Positions 50,970 to 59,766 are shown, counted from the stretch's first letter. The stretch is 64,000 nucleotides of DNA from Leadbetterella sp. (GCA_019638185.1 JAHBUH010000016.1:1-64000), one strand, 5' to 3'. Numbers and translations: made by a program. The notes: generated from the letters alone by a model not told the origin.

Positions 50970-51410
50970 CTATTCCTGTTTCCTCGACTCCTTATGCTTT
51001 CTTCGCGCAAGTCTCTCCAAATCCCGGCTTGCATAGTAATTCAGACAGGTAAATGAAATATAGTTTTTCCCTTCAAACCACTCCTCCTCTCCGATATCTA
51101 TTTTTATATAGGGAGGCGGCGTCTTTTCTATAACCGCCTTACCCCTGGCCCTGGCATCATCTATATACTTAAATCCTATCTCAGAATTGGGATAAAATAA
51201 ATCCTTACGTCTCAGAATAACCCTTAAGCTATCATTTCCGACTCCCCCTTTGATACACCCATAAAAAGCTTCATATTTATAGGAATCTATCCAGGATTGT
51301 TTTTCATTTTTTAACTGAACATAAGAAAACCTATCCTTGTATAAATTACAGGAACTGCAATAAAGGGAAATAACCACGATGACACAATATGTGACTGTTC
51401 TATTTAACAT
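50970..51410 (-). CDS. Tai4-like immunity lipoprotein candidate, copy 1
   Basis: A 146-residue lipoprotein (ISLYCSSC) about 92% identical to 53188-53625. The mature part has SYKYEAFYGCIKGG and ends FTCLNYYASRDLERLARRKHKE. A Cys in helix 1 and a C-terminal CL.YY.S.(D/E)LE.LA helix is the pattern of T6SS amidase immunity (Tai4) proteins, which sit in the periplasm and plug the Tae4 active site. A lipid anchor fits that location. As a duplicate away from the toxin it may be an extra or orphan immunity gene protecting against a variant effector. Confidence 0.65.
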   Translation of the reverse strand: MLNRTVTYCVIVVISLYCSSCNLYKDRFSYVQLKNEKQSWIDSYKYEAFYGCIKGGVGNDSLRVILRRKDLFYPNSEIGFKYIDDARARGKAVIEKTPPPYIKIDIGEEEWFEGKNYISFTCLNYYASRDLERLARRKHKESRKQE

Positions 51411-51490
51411 TGTAAAACTTTTCCCTTCTATACCTTCTTGTAGCCAACCTTTGTACCCGCTTGCCTGTACCCAAACCTTAAATGCACTTG
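51411..51490 (-). pseudogene. decayed 3' remnant of a Tai4-like immunity gene
   Basis: Translated on the minus strand in the frame running to 51410, the spacer reads AFKVWVQASGYKG followed by EGIEGKSFTML. This aligns with the C-terminus of the immunity candidate at 53618 (AYRVCLDAYTGKG, then REGKKLYNV) at the equivalent position of the duplication. The Cys is lost and no start remains, so it is a leftover of the gene that once preceded copy 1. Confidence 0.55.
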
Positions 51491-52111
51491 TTAGTAATGA
51501 GCATCATTATACGGTTCCCAGCCAATTTCCTTTTTTATTTCCTCAAATGTATAATTCCCTAGTTTGATTACCTTCCCATGATTATTAATATATCCATGCA
51601 GGCATTCTACTACTATTCTATAACCTTGTTTATCACGATACGGCCGGATTTTTTTGCAATCTTCAACAATGATCGCTTTCCCCGCATGAAAGTGGGTGAC
51701 AAATGTAAATTGCGGAGCAATCACGATTTCCCCACACTCATTAGCAAAACCTATTTTCCCATTCTCTCCAACCACCCTGATCCTGTTCTCGATTAACATA
51801 TCGGGCCACGGCTCACCCTCTAGTATGTTGAAAACTTCGAACAAAGGTTTTTCGTGGTAATCAATAGCCATCCAGCCCTTATACCCTTTTATCGCAAAGA
51901 CAGCGAAATGGGCATTTTCATGAAGCGTCAGACTACCTGTGTATTTTTCAGGATCGAGTTTCTTAAATTCACCGTCCTTCTTTACCAAAGTATAGGTCTG
52001 GGTAGCCGTATCACCTACCATTGTAAAGGTTTCCGAGTTACATTGCGATAGCGCCTCAGTAATAGGGAACAAAAGAATAACAACACTATAGACCCGCCAG
52101 AACTTATTCAT
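51491..52111 (-). CDS. secreted WG-repeat-containing protein
   Basis: A 206-residue exported protein (signal PITEALSQ). Two or three WG/KWG-type repeats are visible: KGYKGWMAIDYHEKPLFEVF, NGKIGFANECGEIVIAPQFTFV and LHGYINNHGKVIKLGNYTFEEI. WG repeats form beta hairpins and are frequent in proteins of toxin/immunity arrays, but the molecular role is unknown. It overlaps the upstream gene by 4 bases, so the two are coupled. It lies between the two copies of the duplicated immunity block. Confidence 0.75.
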   Translation of the reverse strand: MNKFWRVYSVVILLFPITEALSQCNSETFTMVGDTATQTYTLVKKDGEFKKLDPEKYTGSLTLHENAHFAVFAIKGYKGWMAIDYHEKPLFEVFNILEGEPWPDMLIENRIRVVGENGKIGFANECGEIVIAPQFTFVTHFHAGKAIIVEDCKKIRPYRDKQGYRIVVECLHGYINNHGKVIKLGNYTFEEIKKEIGWEPYNDAHY

Positions 52112-52602
52112 TGACCTATAATTTCACACACTTCCCGGGGAGATTTACCCAAAAACATTCCCTCAATTTTATTCAGAACATTATAATCATAGTATCCGTT
52201 ATTTTGCTGCCTGGTCTTTTCATATAGCCCGGTATAATCTCTGTCCGAAATCACATACATATGACTGTCAATTAATTTCGTGGTCCCCTGAACCTTCGAA
52301 GCAAAGGCAAGAAAAAATTCCTCCCGCTTCTCCTGAGTGTTCACATCTTCAGGGAGAGTCAAAGGAAAAAATACTCTGTGATTCCCTTTTTGCCTACACT
52401 CCTTTACTGCCTTCTCATATTCAGGGCTCTCATTGAGAATTACATAAAATTTAGCAGCAGGTCGCTTACCCGCGAAAATCTTGGAATAAGATATTGTCCG
52501 GCCCTCTCCAAATTCAAAAAACTCCTTTATTATCTGGGCATCGGCATACAAAGCGTAGCTCCATGTTACTGCAAAAACAAGCCATTTTTTAAATGTACCC
52601 AT
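52108..52602 (-). CDS. secreted protein of unknown function in the immunity array
   Basis: A 164-residue product with a signal peptide (LYADAQ) and a mixed alpha/beta mature part (SKIFAGKRPAAKFYVILNE, SHMYVISDRDYTGLYEK) ending CEIIGQ. I recognise no family. It is coupled by a 4-base overlap to the WG-repeat gene downstream and is probably another exported immunity or accessory protein of the island. Confidence 0.55.
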   Translation of the reverse strand: MGTFKKWLVFAVTWSYALYADAQIIKEFFEFGEGRTISYSKIFAGKRPAAKFYVILNESPEYEKAVKECRQKGNHRVFFPLTLPEDVNTQEKREEFFLAFASKVQGTTKLIDSHMYVISDRDYTGLYEKTRQQNNGYYDYNVLNKIEGMFLGKSPREVCEIIGQ

Positions 52603-52706
52603 TACGTATTTTAGTTAAAATCCCTCCCTCACTCCTATCCGGGAATGCCGGGAATCCAAGTACTGGCTGGGAAAATGAGACCTGTTGTTCTATCCTATAC
52701 GGGCCA

Positions 52707-53093
52707 TTAAAAGATCGTATGATCTTTATATTCCAGCTCCAACTTACCCTTCACATTCGTTTTAGAGGAGTATACACTAACATCTCCTATCTCTCCATAA
52801 TAAATAAATGTAGTACTGCTGTCTACCTTACCTACTACCTTAAGTGGAAGAACCAGGCCTGATATTACCATAACGGTATCGCTTACGTATCCTTTGACCT
52901 TTACACTTACAGATCCCGTTCGCAGGTATTTCCGGAATCTCTTCGCTGGTGGAACATCATACGTTAACAGCTTCGAAAAATCTTCAATGACCACCACCTC
53001 ACCCTTGTTACTGCATCGTATAGCGATTACTGTAAGGATAAAAAGCATTAAAACACTGATCCACCGTATATTCTTTTTTGCTAAAAAACTCAT
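52707..53093 (-). CDS. small lipoprotein of unknown function, copy 2
   Basis: A 128-residue lipoprotein (LTVIAIRC) nearly identical to 50496-50882. Differences cluster near the signal peptide and in the C-terminal third (VYSSKTN versus VFTFKPN). It is third gene after the toxin in the same orientation. No family is recognised. Retention of both copies without frameshift suggests both are under selection. Confidence 0.65.
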   Translation of the reverse strand: MSFLAKKNIRWISVLMLFILTVIAIRCSNKGEVVVIEDFSKLLTYDVPPAKRFRKYLRTGSVSVKVKGYVSDTVMVISGLVLPLKVVGKVDSSTTFIYYGEIGDVSVYSSKTNVKGKLELEYKDHTIF

Positions 53094-53187
53094 TGATTGG
53101 TTGGGCTTAGTTCTGAATCTTCATTTGCTGCATATTCATACCATTCGGGAATATTTACCCCTAAATCCCTTTCCGCGACAACTCAGG

Positions 53188-53625
53188 CTATTCCTCTTTC
53201 CCCGACTCCTTATACTTTCTTCGCGCAAGTCTCTCCAAATCCCGGCTTGCATAATAATTCAGACAGGTAAATGAAATATAATTTTTCCCTTCAAACCACT
53301 CCTCTTCTCCAAGATCTATTTTTATATAGGGAGGCGGCGTCTTTTCTATAACCGCCTTACCCCTGGCCCTGGCATCATCTATATACTTAAATCCTATCTC
53401 AGAATTGGGATAAAATAAATCCTTACGTCTCAGAATAACCCTTAAGCTATCATTTCCGACTCCCCCTTTGATACACCCATAAAAAGCTTCATATTTATAG
53501 GAATCAATCCAGGATTGTTTTTCATTTTTAAACTGAACATAAGAAAACCTATCCTTGTATAAATTACAGGAACTACAATAAAGCGAAACAACTATGGTAA
53601 CACAATAGGTTACAGTTCTACTCAA
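53188..53625 (-). CDS. Tai4-like immunity lipoprotein candidate, copy 2
   Basis: A 145-residue lipoprotein (VSLYCSSC) with the same body as 50970-51410: YKYEAFYGCIKGG, RRKDLFYPNSEIGFKYIDDA and the C-terminal TCLNYYASRDLERLARRKYKE. The start is TTG 53625, which overlaps the TAG stop of the upstream immunity gene, so it is translated by coupling. The duplicate at 50970 has ATG at the same place. It is second gene after the amidase toxin and a good candidate immunity protein together with 53618. Confidence 0.7.
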   Translation of the reverse strand: MSRTVTYCVTIVVSLYCSSCNLYKDRFSYVQFKNEKQSWIDSYKYEAFYGCIKGGVGNDSLRVILRRKDLFYPNSEIGFKYIDDARARGKAVIEKTPPPYIKIDLGEEEWFEGKNYISFTCLNYYASRDLERLARRKYKESGKEE

Positions 53626-54034
53626 CGTTATAAAGCTTTTTTCCTTCCCTATATTTTCTTTTCGCTAACCTTTCCACCCCTTTGCCGGTATACGCATCTA
53701 AACAAACCCTATACGCCGCTATGCCTTCCGAACCCTCTGACAATTCACCAGAATCGCCAGATAATCTGAACGATTCTGAAGCATTTACCCGCGTAAGGCT
53801 GTCTATCAGAGAATAAACATGAGCTCCCAATATAGGTTCAGACATCCCACTTTTATCTCTCTTGTTCAAATCCCTGATTTCAGTATTGTTAAACGTATTA
53901 TTCAAGCAGCTTTTAAAGTACACCAACTTAAACTCCTCTATATAAGCCTCTTTAAACCGCTTTTGTGGAATGCTGAAGCAGGAAACGTTCATAGAGGACA
54001 AAATAGCTAATAAAAGAAGAGACCTTATCATCAT
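53618..54034 (-). CDS. Tai4-like immunity lipoprotein candidate next to the amidase toxin
   Basis: A 138-residue lipoprotein (LSSMNVSC) that starts 4 bases after the toxin stop, the classical effector-then-immunity spacing. The mature part has YIEEFKLVYFKSCLNN in its first helix and ends YRVCLDAYTGKGVERLAKRKYREGKK, giving the two Cys residues and C-terminal helix typical of Tai4. Predicted to bind the Tae4-like amidase in the periplasm and protect the producer. The assignment rests on the pattern, size, location and export signal; I could not run a profile search. Confidence 0.72.
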   Translation of the reverse strand: MMIRSLLLLAILSSMNVSCFSIPQKRFKEAYIEEFKLVYFKSCLNNTFNNTEIRDLNKRDKSGMSEPILGAHVYSLIDSLTRVNASESFRLSGDSGELSEGSEGIAAYRVCLDAYTGKGVERLAKRKYREGKKLYNVE

Positions 54035-54038
54035 TTAA

Positions 54039-55619
54039 TTAGTTTAATGGCCAAACATCAATATAGTATACCCCTCCTTTAGGGTTAAAATAGCACCTAT
54101 TATCCGGGCATGTGCCACTCTCCAAAATGTCTGCATGACCTGTAGCGCCAAAGTAATTAGTCCCAGGATAGTTTGCTATCATTATATATATCCCTTTTTT
54201 CCCTTGTAACAAATTTGGGAAATTTACACCATTAGTTCCTCCTTGGCTACCTGTTAAATGATTTGACCCTGTAGGCGTCCCAAAAGTTTTTCTCATCCAT
54301 GCGTTTAAACTTTTCGCAGATAAAAAATAATTTTTGTTATCCGCTCCTTTTTCTGTTTGTCCAGATATTTCGGGAATAGTTACTCCTGAATAGTTTAAAC
54401 CTCTTGAAACTCTAACAGCGCACGCATTACTGTACGCTATTGGATTTGCCAAGTGATTATTATAAAGTGCTCCTCCTACGAGAGAGTAAACCTCAGAACT
54501 TGGCATCTGTCCGCCATTTTTCTTAGGAAAAGCCGCCTGAAATGCAGACCAGCTTGGCAGGCTTTGGGCGGGAAAAGTCAGGGAGGGGTCACTCCAATAA
54601 GAATCATCATAAAAATGATCTTGCCCCTCAGTCGGTGTCAAAAACCAATTCCTGATATGATCCCAGGTCACGTCTAAATTCACATTAATATAATTAAACG
54701 CCCATAGAGCAAAAGCCAGTGACTCTGTGGAGAAGTTGTTTGCCTGCAAATAAAGCAACATTTCCACGGCTTCTTCCGGTCTTTCAGTCAGCCAGTCAAT
54801 GTAGGCCGGGGCATTAGGATCATAAGGGGGAATACCTAAAAAATATTTTACCAGGGTAACAGCCATATTCTGAGCTGCCCGGCCGGTCATTACCATATAT
54901 CCGGAACCGGGTCCCCCACCTTGCGGCAAACCTGGTTCCTCCCGTGGATCGTAAAAGCCACCGGGACCGGGACCTCCTCCTTCAGAATTACAATCTTCAA
55001 AACTGATCACCTGCGAACCTTCCTCACAGGGGAAGTCCTGGTCATCTCCCGGTGCCCGTGTATACCGTGGACAGGTAGTAGTAATCACAATGAATACCCT
55101 GGTGCATGATGCTGTCCTGGCTTTCCTGTCCTGAACCGGGTTTAAAAACTCCTTTCCTACTCTTCCTTTAAACCTGGGAGATTTATTATTCACGTAAGCC
55201 CGTATCCACTCCTCATCCGGCTGGTAGGATAAAATATAGGCCTGCTGTTTACCCGCACTATTTTCTATAACCAGGTTTTCAATCAGACCTTTACTATCTT
55301 TTCCCCTATTGATATTAAATGTATAAGAGGTGTACTCTTCCCCAGAAAACTTATTTATCTCCTTTAAATCCAATTTAAAGACATGATTATCCAGCGTTAT
55401 GACTGCTTTCCCATCCAGGATATCAGCCAGTTTCTGAGACCGTACCAAACTTACAAATACAGGGTCGCTCCTTAATTGATCAACAGACAATGTAACAATT
55501 TCCGGTGTTTCACGTAAAGTAAGTGCCGGATTATTCATCCGTAAAAGAGCGCTGTCATCGTTTTTACAATTAAACACGAGGAGGGCTAAAAGAAGCAGGC
55601 GAAATGTTCTGAGTTTCAT
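54039..55619 (-). CDS. lipoprotein effector with C-terminal Tae4-like peptidoglycan amidase domain
   Basis: A 526-residue predicted lipoprotein starting at ATG 55619 (MKLRTFRLLLLALLVFNC; lipid Cys at 18); ATG 55625 is also possible. Residues about 20-170 form a beta-rich carrier (TYSFN-type strands such as YTSYTFNINRG, then LVIENSAGKQQAYILSY). A Cys-rich, Gly/Pro-rich hinge follows (about 175-240, RTASCTRVFIVITTTC, GGGPGPGGFYDP), then a helical region (about 245-390). Residues about 396-526 match Tae4 DL-endopeptidase/amidases: catalytic Cys at about 400 in YSNACAVRVSRGLNYSG, GADNKNYFLSAKSLNAWM, GKKGIYIMIAN, catalytic His at about 495 in GATGHADILESGTC, then NRCYFNP. Tae4 enzymes cut peptidoglycan stems between D-Glu and diaminopimelate. 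No T6SS gene is present, so delivery must differ. Confidence 0.82.
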   Translation of the reverse strand: MKLRTFRLLLLALLVFNCKNDDSALLRMNNPALTLRETPEIVTLSVDQLRSDPVFVSLVRSQKLADILDGKAVITLDNHVFKLDLKEINKFSGEEYTSYTFNINRGKDSKGLIENLVIENSAGKQQAYILSYQPDEEWIRAYVNNKSPRFKGRVGKEFLNPVQDRKARTASCTRVFIVITTTCPRYTRAPGDDQDFPCEEGSQVISFEDCNSEGGGPGPGGFYDPREEPGLPQGGGPGSGYMVMTGRAAQNMAVTLVKYFLGIPPYDPNAPAYIDWLTERPEEAVEMLLYLQANNFSTESLAFALWAFNYINVNLDVTWDHIRNWFLTPTEGQDHFYDDSYWSDPSLTFPAQSLPSWSAFQAAFPKKNGGQMPSSEVYSLVGGALYNNHLANPIAYSNACAVRVSRGLNYSGVTIPEISGQTEKGADNKNYFLSAKSLNAWMRKTFGTPTGSNHLTGSQGGTNGVNFPNLLQGKKGIYIMIANYPGTNYFGATGHADILESGTCPDNRCYFNPKGGVYYIDVWPLN

Positions 55620-55841
55620 AGTCATGTATTTTTTAAGTGTTGAAAATTCCAATTGTGGCAGATTAAACTCCTCCCGGAGAATCTTCCGAAACTTAGGATT
55701 TCTGATCCAATAAAAAAAACATTTTTCCTAAAAACTTAGTTAACGGTCATTTTTCTCACCATAAAACTTTGAATAAACCCATCCCCGCTAAAAAACAGCC
55801 GGTTATCTTCAGGCACTTCGTAACTAAGGCCCAAGACCCCC

Positions 55842-58814
55842 TTAATAACTTCCCGCCCGTCTGCGGGTCACTTTCAGGTCTTTCAGCAGGTTAGCTTTGG
55901 GGCGGAGGGTGAAGTCGAAGCCACCGCTGCGCATGGCGCTGCCCGAGATGGGCGTCCAGTTCAGGGAGAACATCCAGCAGTGGAGCTCCCGCACGATGCC
56001 CACGGTGGTAAGGGTGATCTGTTTAAAACGGAAGTCCCAGCCGCTGTTAAACGTGATCTTCGTGTTCTTGGTCAGGCTCAGGTCGCCGGAAAAAGATAAG
56101 GCCATGGTCCAGCGTTCCCGGGATAGGCCCTGCTTGCTGTAGTTGGCGGAATAGTTCATGCTCAGGTTCCAGGGAATATTGAAATCCACGTAATCCATGG
56201 GATTCAGCGGCAGGTTCGTGTTAGGGTTAATGGCTGTGGATGCGGCCATTCCCCTGGCCGGTCCGCCATTCAGCACTTCCGGGTTAAGGCTGGTGCTGGC
56301 CCCAAGGGTGAAGGAGGTCAGGTAAGAGCCTACGTCGTCATCTTTAAATTCCGTGCTGCGGCGCTTCCATTTAAAGGTAGGAATCCGGATCCCCGCTTCG
56401 TTACTCTTCACCAGCGAGTCGGCCACATACATATAAGGATCCAGCGTGGCTGAAGCATTGATGTTCAGCTTGCGCTTAAACAGGGAAGTGTTCGTGGACA
56501 GCGATACATTAGACATCGCAAACTCGTTCATATCCTTCCGGGCAAAAATATTGTAGCTGGTAACAATGCCAAAATTATCCAGCAGCATCACTTTCTCGAA
56601 GTCCGTTTCCGACGTATCTGACCGGCTTCTCACCTTGGCCTCCAGCTGGTTACTGAGGGAAAAGCTGACATTGCCGGCATCCCGTGAAGAGCTTCCGCTA
56701 CCGCCGATATAGCGCGGCAGGTAGCGCATGGTGCCGTCTGAACGCACCTGCTGGTAGGTAGACAGCTTATTGCGGGGCGTATAACTAAAGCTTAGTGAAG
56801 GGTTAACCGTATGCCGGATGGCCTGTATCCGGCTCCGGGCGCCTAAATTAAAAGTACCGTAAAAACGGGTGTTCATGCTGGCGCCAAAAGCCACCTGGTT
56901 GGCAAAATTCAGCCCTTTTACGGTATCGATCACCACCACACCCCCGCTACGGGAATTCATATTGACATGCAGGCCGGTGCTGTCGCGCACGTAGCTGAGC
57001 GTGTCTATGGTGTCATCCACATTTACATATACCTTACGGCCGTTAGACAGTGTGATCTCCTTTTTCTCATTCACATAGGTATACTCCAGGCTGCGGTCAT
57101 ACAGGTCGCCCCGCATGGAAATAGAGGGCGTCAGGTTAATGTATTTCAGGATCTTGATATTCGGCAGCGTGATGGGAACATTGTAGGAATTCGTGATCCG
57201 GCTGTTCTGCAGGATAGGCCCCAGGCCATGGAGCTTGGGGTTCTGCAGACCGTCCAGCTCCTTCTGGTAGGCCTGTCTTTGTTCTAATGACAGATTCAGG
57301 TCATAGATCAGCAGGTTAAGCTCATTGATGCGCCGAAGCTCGGCTTCGGTGTAGGGCGAGTTACTGACCCCTGCTATATTGTAATCGGTATAAGAAGATG
57401 ACCGGTTCGTAATGCTGTTCGTGGCCTGAACACCACCGGTAAGGGCCAGCCCCACCCGGAAAGACTCATACCATCTCCCTACCTGGTTCTTCTCTTTCAC
57501 AAAAGGGTTAAACTGCTTCAGACCCATGGAATAACCCAGGTTAGAAGTAAAATTATTCTGGTTCTGGCTGATGGAAAACGAGTAGGTGGAGGTGTACAGC
57601 TTCCCGAAGTTCCGCATATAGTTAATACTTCCCCCCACGTTATTCTGGGTCACGGTGCTGATATTGGAGCTCCGCACGTTACTGGCGTTGAAGCCATTGG
57701 TCATGTAGTTCATGTTGGAGGAAAAGCTCCTGTCGGTTCTCAGGCTCCGGGGCGAATGCGACCACACCACGTTGAACTGGTTATTGGACGGGTTATATTC
57801 CTTGCCCCGCAGACCGTACTGGTTACTCTGCACGTTCCGGTTAAACTGCAATGAAAACATGCCGTTATACTTATATTTTTTGGCGTAATCCACCTGCTCC
57901 TTCACCCCGAAACTCAGGTTGGAATAGACCTGGAACGTGACCGTATTGCTGAGATTTTCGTTAAAGGCATGGTAATACCCGAAATCATTGAAATAAAAGC
58001 CGCGGCCGTCGTTCCGCTGCTCGCCGTAACTTCCCATCACAAAACCTGACGTACCGATCTCCTGCTTGGGCTGGACCGGGAAAAAGCCGAACAGGAAGCC
58101 GATAGGCAGCGGAATATCATGCACCACAATGTTAAAAGGCCCTGAAATGGCCGATTTCTTATTGATGAACATGATCTTTTTAGCCGAAATATGGAAATGC
58201 GGTTCGGCCAGGTTACAGGTAGTGTACTTGGCAAATCCCAGGTGCAGGTTATCGTACTGGTCCTTTTTCACCACCTTGCCGTGGATATAGCCTTCGCCCT
58301 GCTCGGTGGCTACCGAATAAATCTTGGCCCGCTTGCTTTTAAAATTGTACCGGATGGTGTCCATGTGGTAGGTTTCCGTACCGTCTTCAAAGACCGGTTT
58401 CCCCCGTACTCCCTTACCGGTACTGTCCTTTTCATCCGGTACCCCGTGGGCAAAAATCTCATTATTCCCCCAGTTCAGCAGGATATAATCTGCCTCCAGT
58501 TTAGTGGGCAAATACTCTACTTTGGCATTGGTATACAGGTGGTAGAGCTTCTTTTTGACATTAAAAATAACGGAATCTTTGGCATAACGCTTTACCGTGG
58601 TGGTCAGACCGCTTTCCTTGCTGATCAGGGAATCCGCCAGCTGCAGCTTCACGGTATCCTTAGGTGCGGTGCGGGCGGACGGCATACGGGCCGGTGTGGT
58701 TCGCGTGGGCGTAGGGCGCGTAGGCGTACCTCCCGCTGCCTGTCTTCTGACCTGAGCGGAAAGTCCGAAACTCGCTAGAATACACAGGATAAGTATCAGG
58801 TTCTTTGCTCTCAA
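55842..58814 (-). CDS. lptD: LptD-like LPS-assembly outer-membrane protein
   Basis: About 990 residues. The N-terminal OstA-like domain (about 45-230) reads SVIFNVKKKLYHLYTNAKVEY, KLEADYILLNWGNNEIFAHG and ISAKKIMFINKKSAISGPFNIVVHDIPLPIGFLFGFFP. The rest is a large beta-barrel with alternating aromatic strands ending TLRPKANLLKDLKV. It would insert lipopolysaccharide in the outer leaflet. No ATG is available; TTG 58814 directly precedes a strong signal peptide (RAKNLILILCILASFGLSAQ). TTG 58850 would add 12 residues before it. It is divergent from the amidase gene at 58956. Confidence 0.88.
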   Translation of the reverse strand: MRAKNLILILCILASFGLSAQVRRQAAGGTPTRPTPTRTTPARMPSARTAPKDTVKLQLADSLISKESGLTTTVKRYAKDSVIFNVKKKLYHLYTNAKVEYLPTKLEADYILLNWGNNEIFAHGVPDEKDSTGKGVRGKPVFEDGTETYHMDTIRYNFKSKRAKIYSVATEQGEGYIHGKVVKKDQYDNLHLGFAKYTTCNLAEPHFHISAKKIMFINKKSAISGPFNIVVHDIPLPIGFLFGFFPVQPKQEIGTSGFVMGSYGEQRNDGRGFYFNDFGYYHAFNENLSNTVTFQVYSNLSFGVKEQVDYAKKYKYNGMFSLQFNRNVQSNQYGLRGKEYNPSNNQFNVVWSHSPRSLRTDRSFSSNMNYMTNGFNASNVRSSNISTVTQNNVGGSINYMRNFGKLYTSTYSFSISQNQNNFTSNLGYSMGLKQFNPFVKEKNQVGRWYESFRVGLALTGGVQATNSITNRSSSYTDYNIAGVSNSPYTEAELRRINELNLLIYDLNLSLEQRQAYQKELDGLQNPKLHGLGPILQNSRITNSYNVPITLPNIKILKYINLTPSISMRGDLYDRSLEYTYVNEKKEITLSNGRKVYVNVDDTIDTLSYVRDSTGLHVNMNSRSGGVVVIDTVKGLNFANQVAFGASMNTRFYGTFNLGARSRIQAIRHTVNPSLSFSYTPRNKLSTYQQVRSDGTMRYLPRYIGGSGSSSRDAGNVSFSLSNQLEAKVRSRSDTSETDFEKVMLLDNFGIVTSYNIFARKDMNEFAMSNVSLSTNTSLFKRKLNINASATLDPYMYVADSLVKSNEAGIRIPTFKWKRRSTEFKDDDVGSYLTSFTLGASTSLNPEVLNGGPARGMAASTAINPNTNLPLNPMDYVDFNIPWNLSMNYSANYSKQGLSRERWTMALSFSGDLSLTKNTKITFNSGWDFRFKQITLTTVGIVRELHCWMFSLNWTPISGSAMRSGGFDFTLRPKANLLKDLKVTRRRAGSY

Positions 58815-58889
58815 TCCGGTAGCGTAAATATGATAAACGCTGCTTTTCAAATAATAAGCAGCATTTTTTAGTTTATTATGTAAAATTTT

Positions 58890-58897
58890 TATATTTG
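58890..58897 (+). promoter_or_regulatory. -7 element for the amidase gene
   Basis: TATATTTG fits TAnnTTTG, 58 bases before ATG 58956, in the AT-rich divergent region shared with the lptD-like gene. Confidence 0.5.
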
Positions 58898-58955
58898 TGA
58901 GTGCAAAAATATAAAAAACTATATCTTTAACGCTAGATTAAAAGATAGATTAACG

Positions 58956-59726
58956 ATGTTTTCCTATAAAATTTTTTACGCGTCAGTCCTGACGGTGCTT
59001 TTCTATTTGGGTCTGTCTTCTTTTACACCCGTAAATCCGGGTGGTTACGTCATTAATACCATTGTACTGGATGCCGGTCACGGGGGCAAAGACCCGGGTG
59101 CCGGAAACGGGCGGGAAAAAAAGTTTGCGTTGGATATCACCTTGAAGGTGGGCCAGAAGATCAAAGAGAATTTCCCGGACGTGAGGGTGATCTATACCCG
59201 CGATAAAGATGTCTTTGTACCGCTTCATGAACGGGCGGCCATCGCTAACCGTAACAAGGCCGACCTCTTCATTTCTATCCATTGCAATGCGAACACCAAG
59301 TCGCATGTCAAAGGCACCGAAACCTACGTCATGGGGCTTCACAAGACCCAGGATAACCTGGACCTGGCCAAAAAAGAAAACAATGTGATCCTGCTGGAGG
59401 AAGACTACAAAAAAACGTATAAAGGCTTTAACCCGGAGTCACCCCTGGCCCACATCATGCTGGCTAACTACCAGCACGCCTTCATGACCCAGAGCACTAA
59501 TTTTGCCGCCAAAGTGGAGAAACACTTCTCTAATGTAGGCGGAATACGCAGCCGGGGCGTTAAACAGGCCGGGTTCCTGGTGATCTGGGAAACCACCATG
59601 CCCAGCGTGCTGATTGAAACCGGCTACCTTTCCAATGCGGAAGACTCCCGTGTGCTGGCCACCGAAAAAGGAAGAGAGGAGATTGCAGATGCTATTTTTA
59701 AGGCTTTTGAGGAGTATAAAAAATAA
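58956..59726 (+). CDS. N-acetylmuramoyl-L-alanine amidase (Amidase_3)
   Basis: A 256-residue zinc amidase that removes stem peptides from peptidoglycan, acting in cell separation. Signal or anchor segment about 5-25. The catalytic domain (about 32-253) shows VLDAGHGGKDPGAG (first zinc His), FISIHCNAN (second zinc His) and VLIETGYLSNAEDS (catalytic Glu), plus RGVKQAGFLVIWETTMPSVL. It lies 40 bases upstream of the MCE gene on the same strand. Confidence 0.93.
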   Translation: MFSYKIFYASVLTVLFYLGLSSFTPVNPGGYVINTIVLDAGHGGKDPGAGNGREKKFALDITLKVGQKIKENFPDVRVIYTRDKDVFVPLHERAAIANRNKADLFISIHCNANTKSHVKGTETYVMGLHKTQDNLDLAKKENNVILLEEDYKKTYKGFNPESPLAHIMLANYQHAFMTQSTNFAAKVEKHFSNVGGIRSRGVKQAGFLVIWETTMPSVLIETGYLSNAEDSRVLATEKGREEIADAIFKAFEEYKK

Positions 59727-59733
59727 TATTTCG

Positions 59734-59741
59734 TACATTTG
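59734..59741 (+). promoter_or_regulatory. -7 element for the MCE gene
   Basis: TACATTTG fits TAnnTTTG, 25 bases before ATG 59767, just after the amidase stop. Confidence 0.5.
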
Positions 59742-59766
59742 CGCCTGCACATAATTGCCGGACAAA

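Larger units (their letters stand above)
50489..51410 (-). repeat. segmental duplication, copy 1
   Basis: About 0.9 kb closely matches 52696-53625, with the same two genes in the same order and orientation. The matching begins near CATTAAAAGA just downstream of the small lipoprotein gene. It extends past 51410 into a decayed stretch that aligns with the 3' end of the immunity gene at 53618. This is an old tandem-type duplication of an immunity block. Confidence 0.88.
52696..53625 (-). repeat. segmental duplication, copy 2
   Basis: Counterpart of 50489-51410, holding the small lipoprotein and a Tai4-like gene with the same spacing. Here the upstream neighbour (53618-54034) is intact and directly follows the toxin, so this copy is probably the original arrangement. 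Confidence 0.88.
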
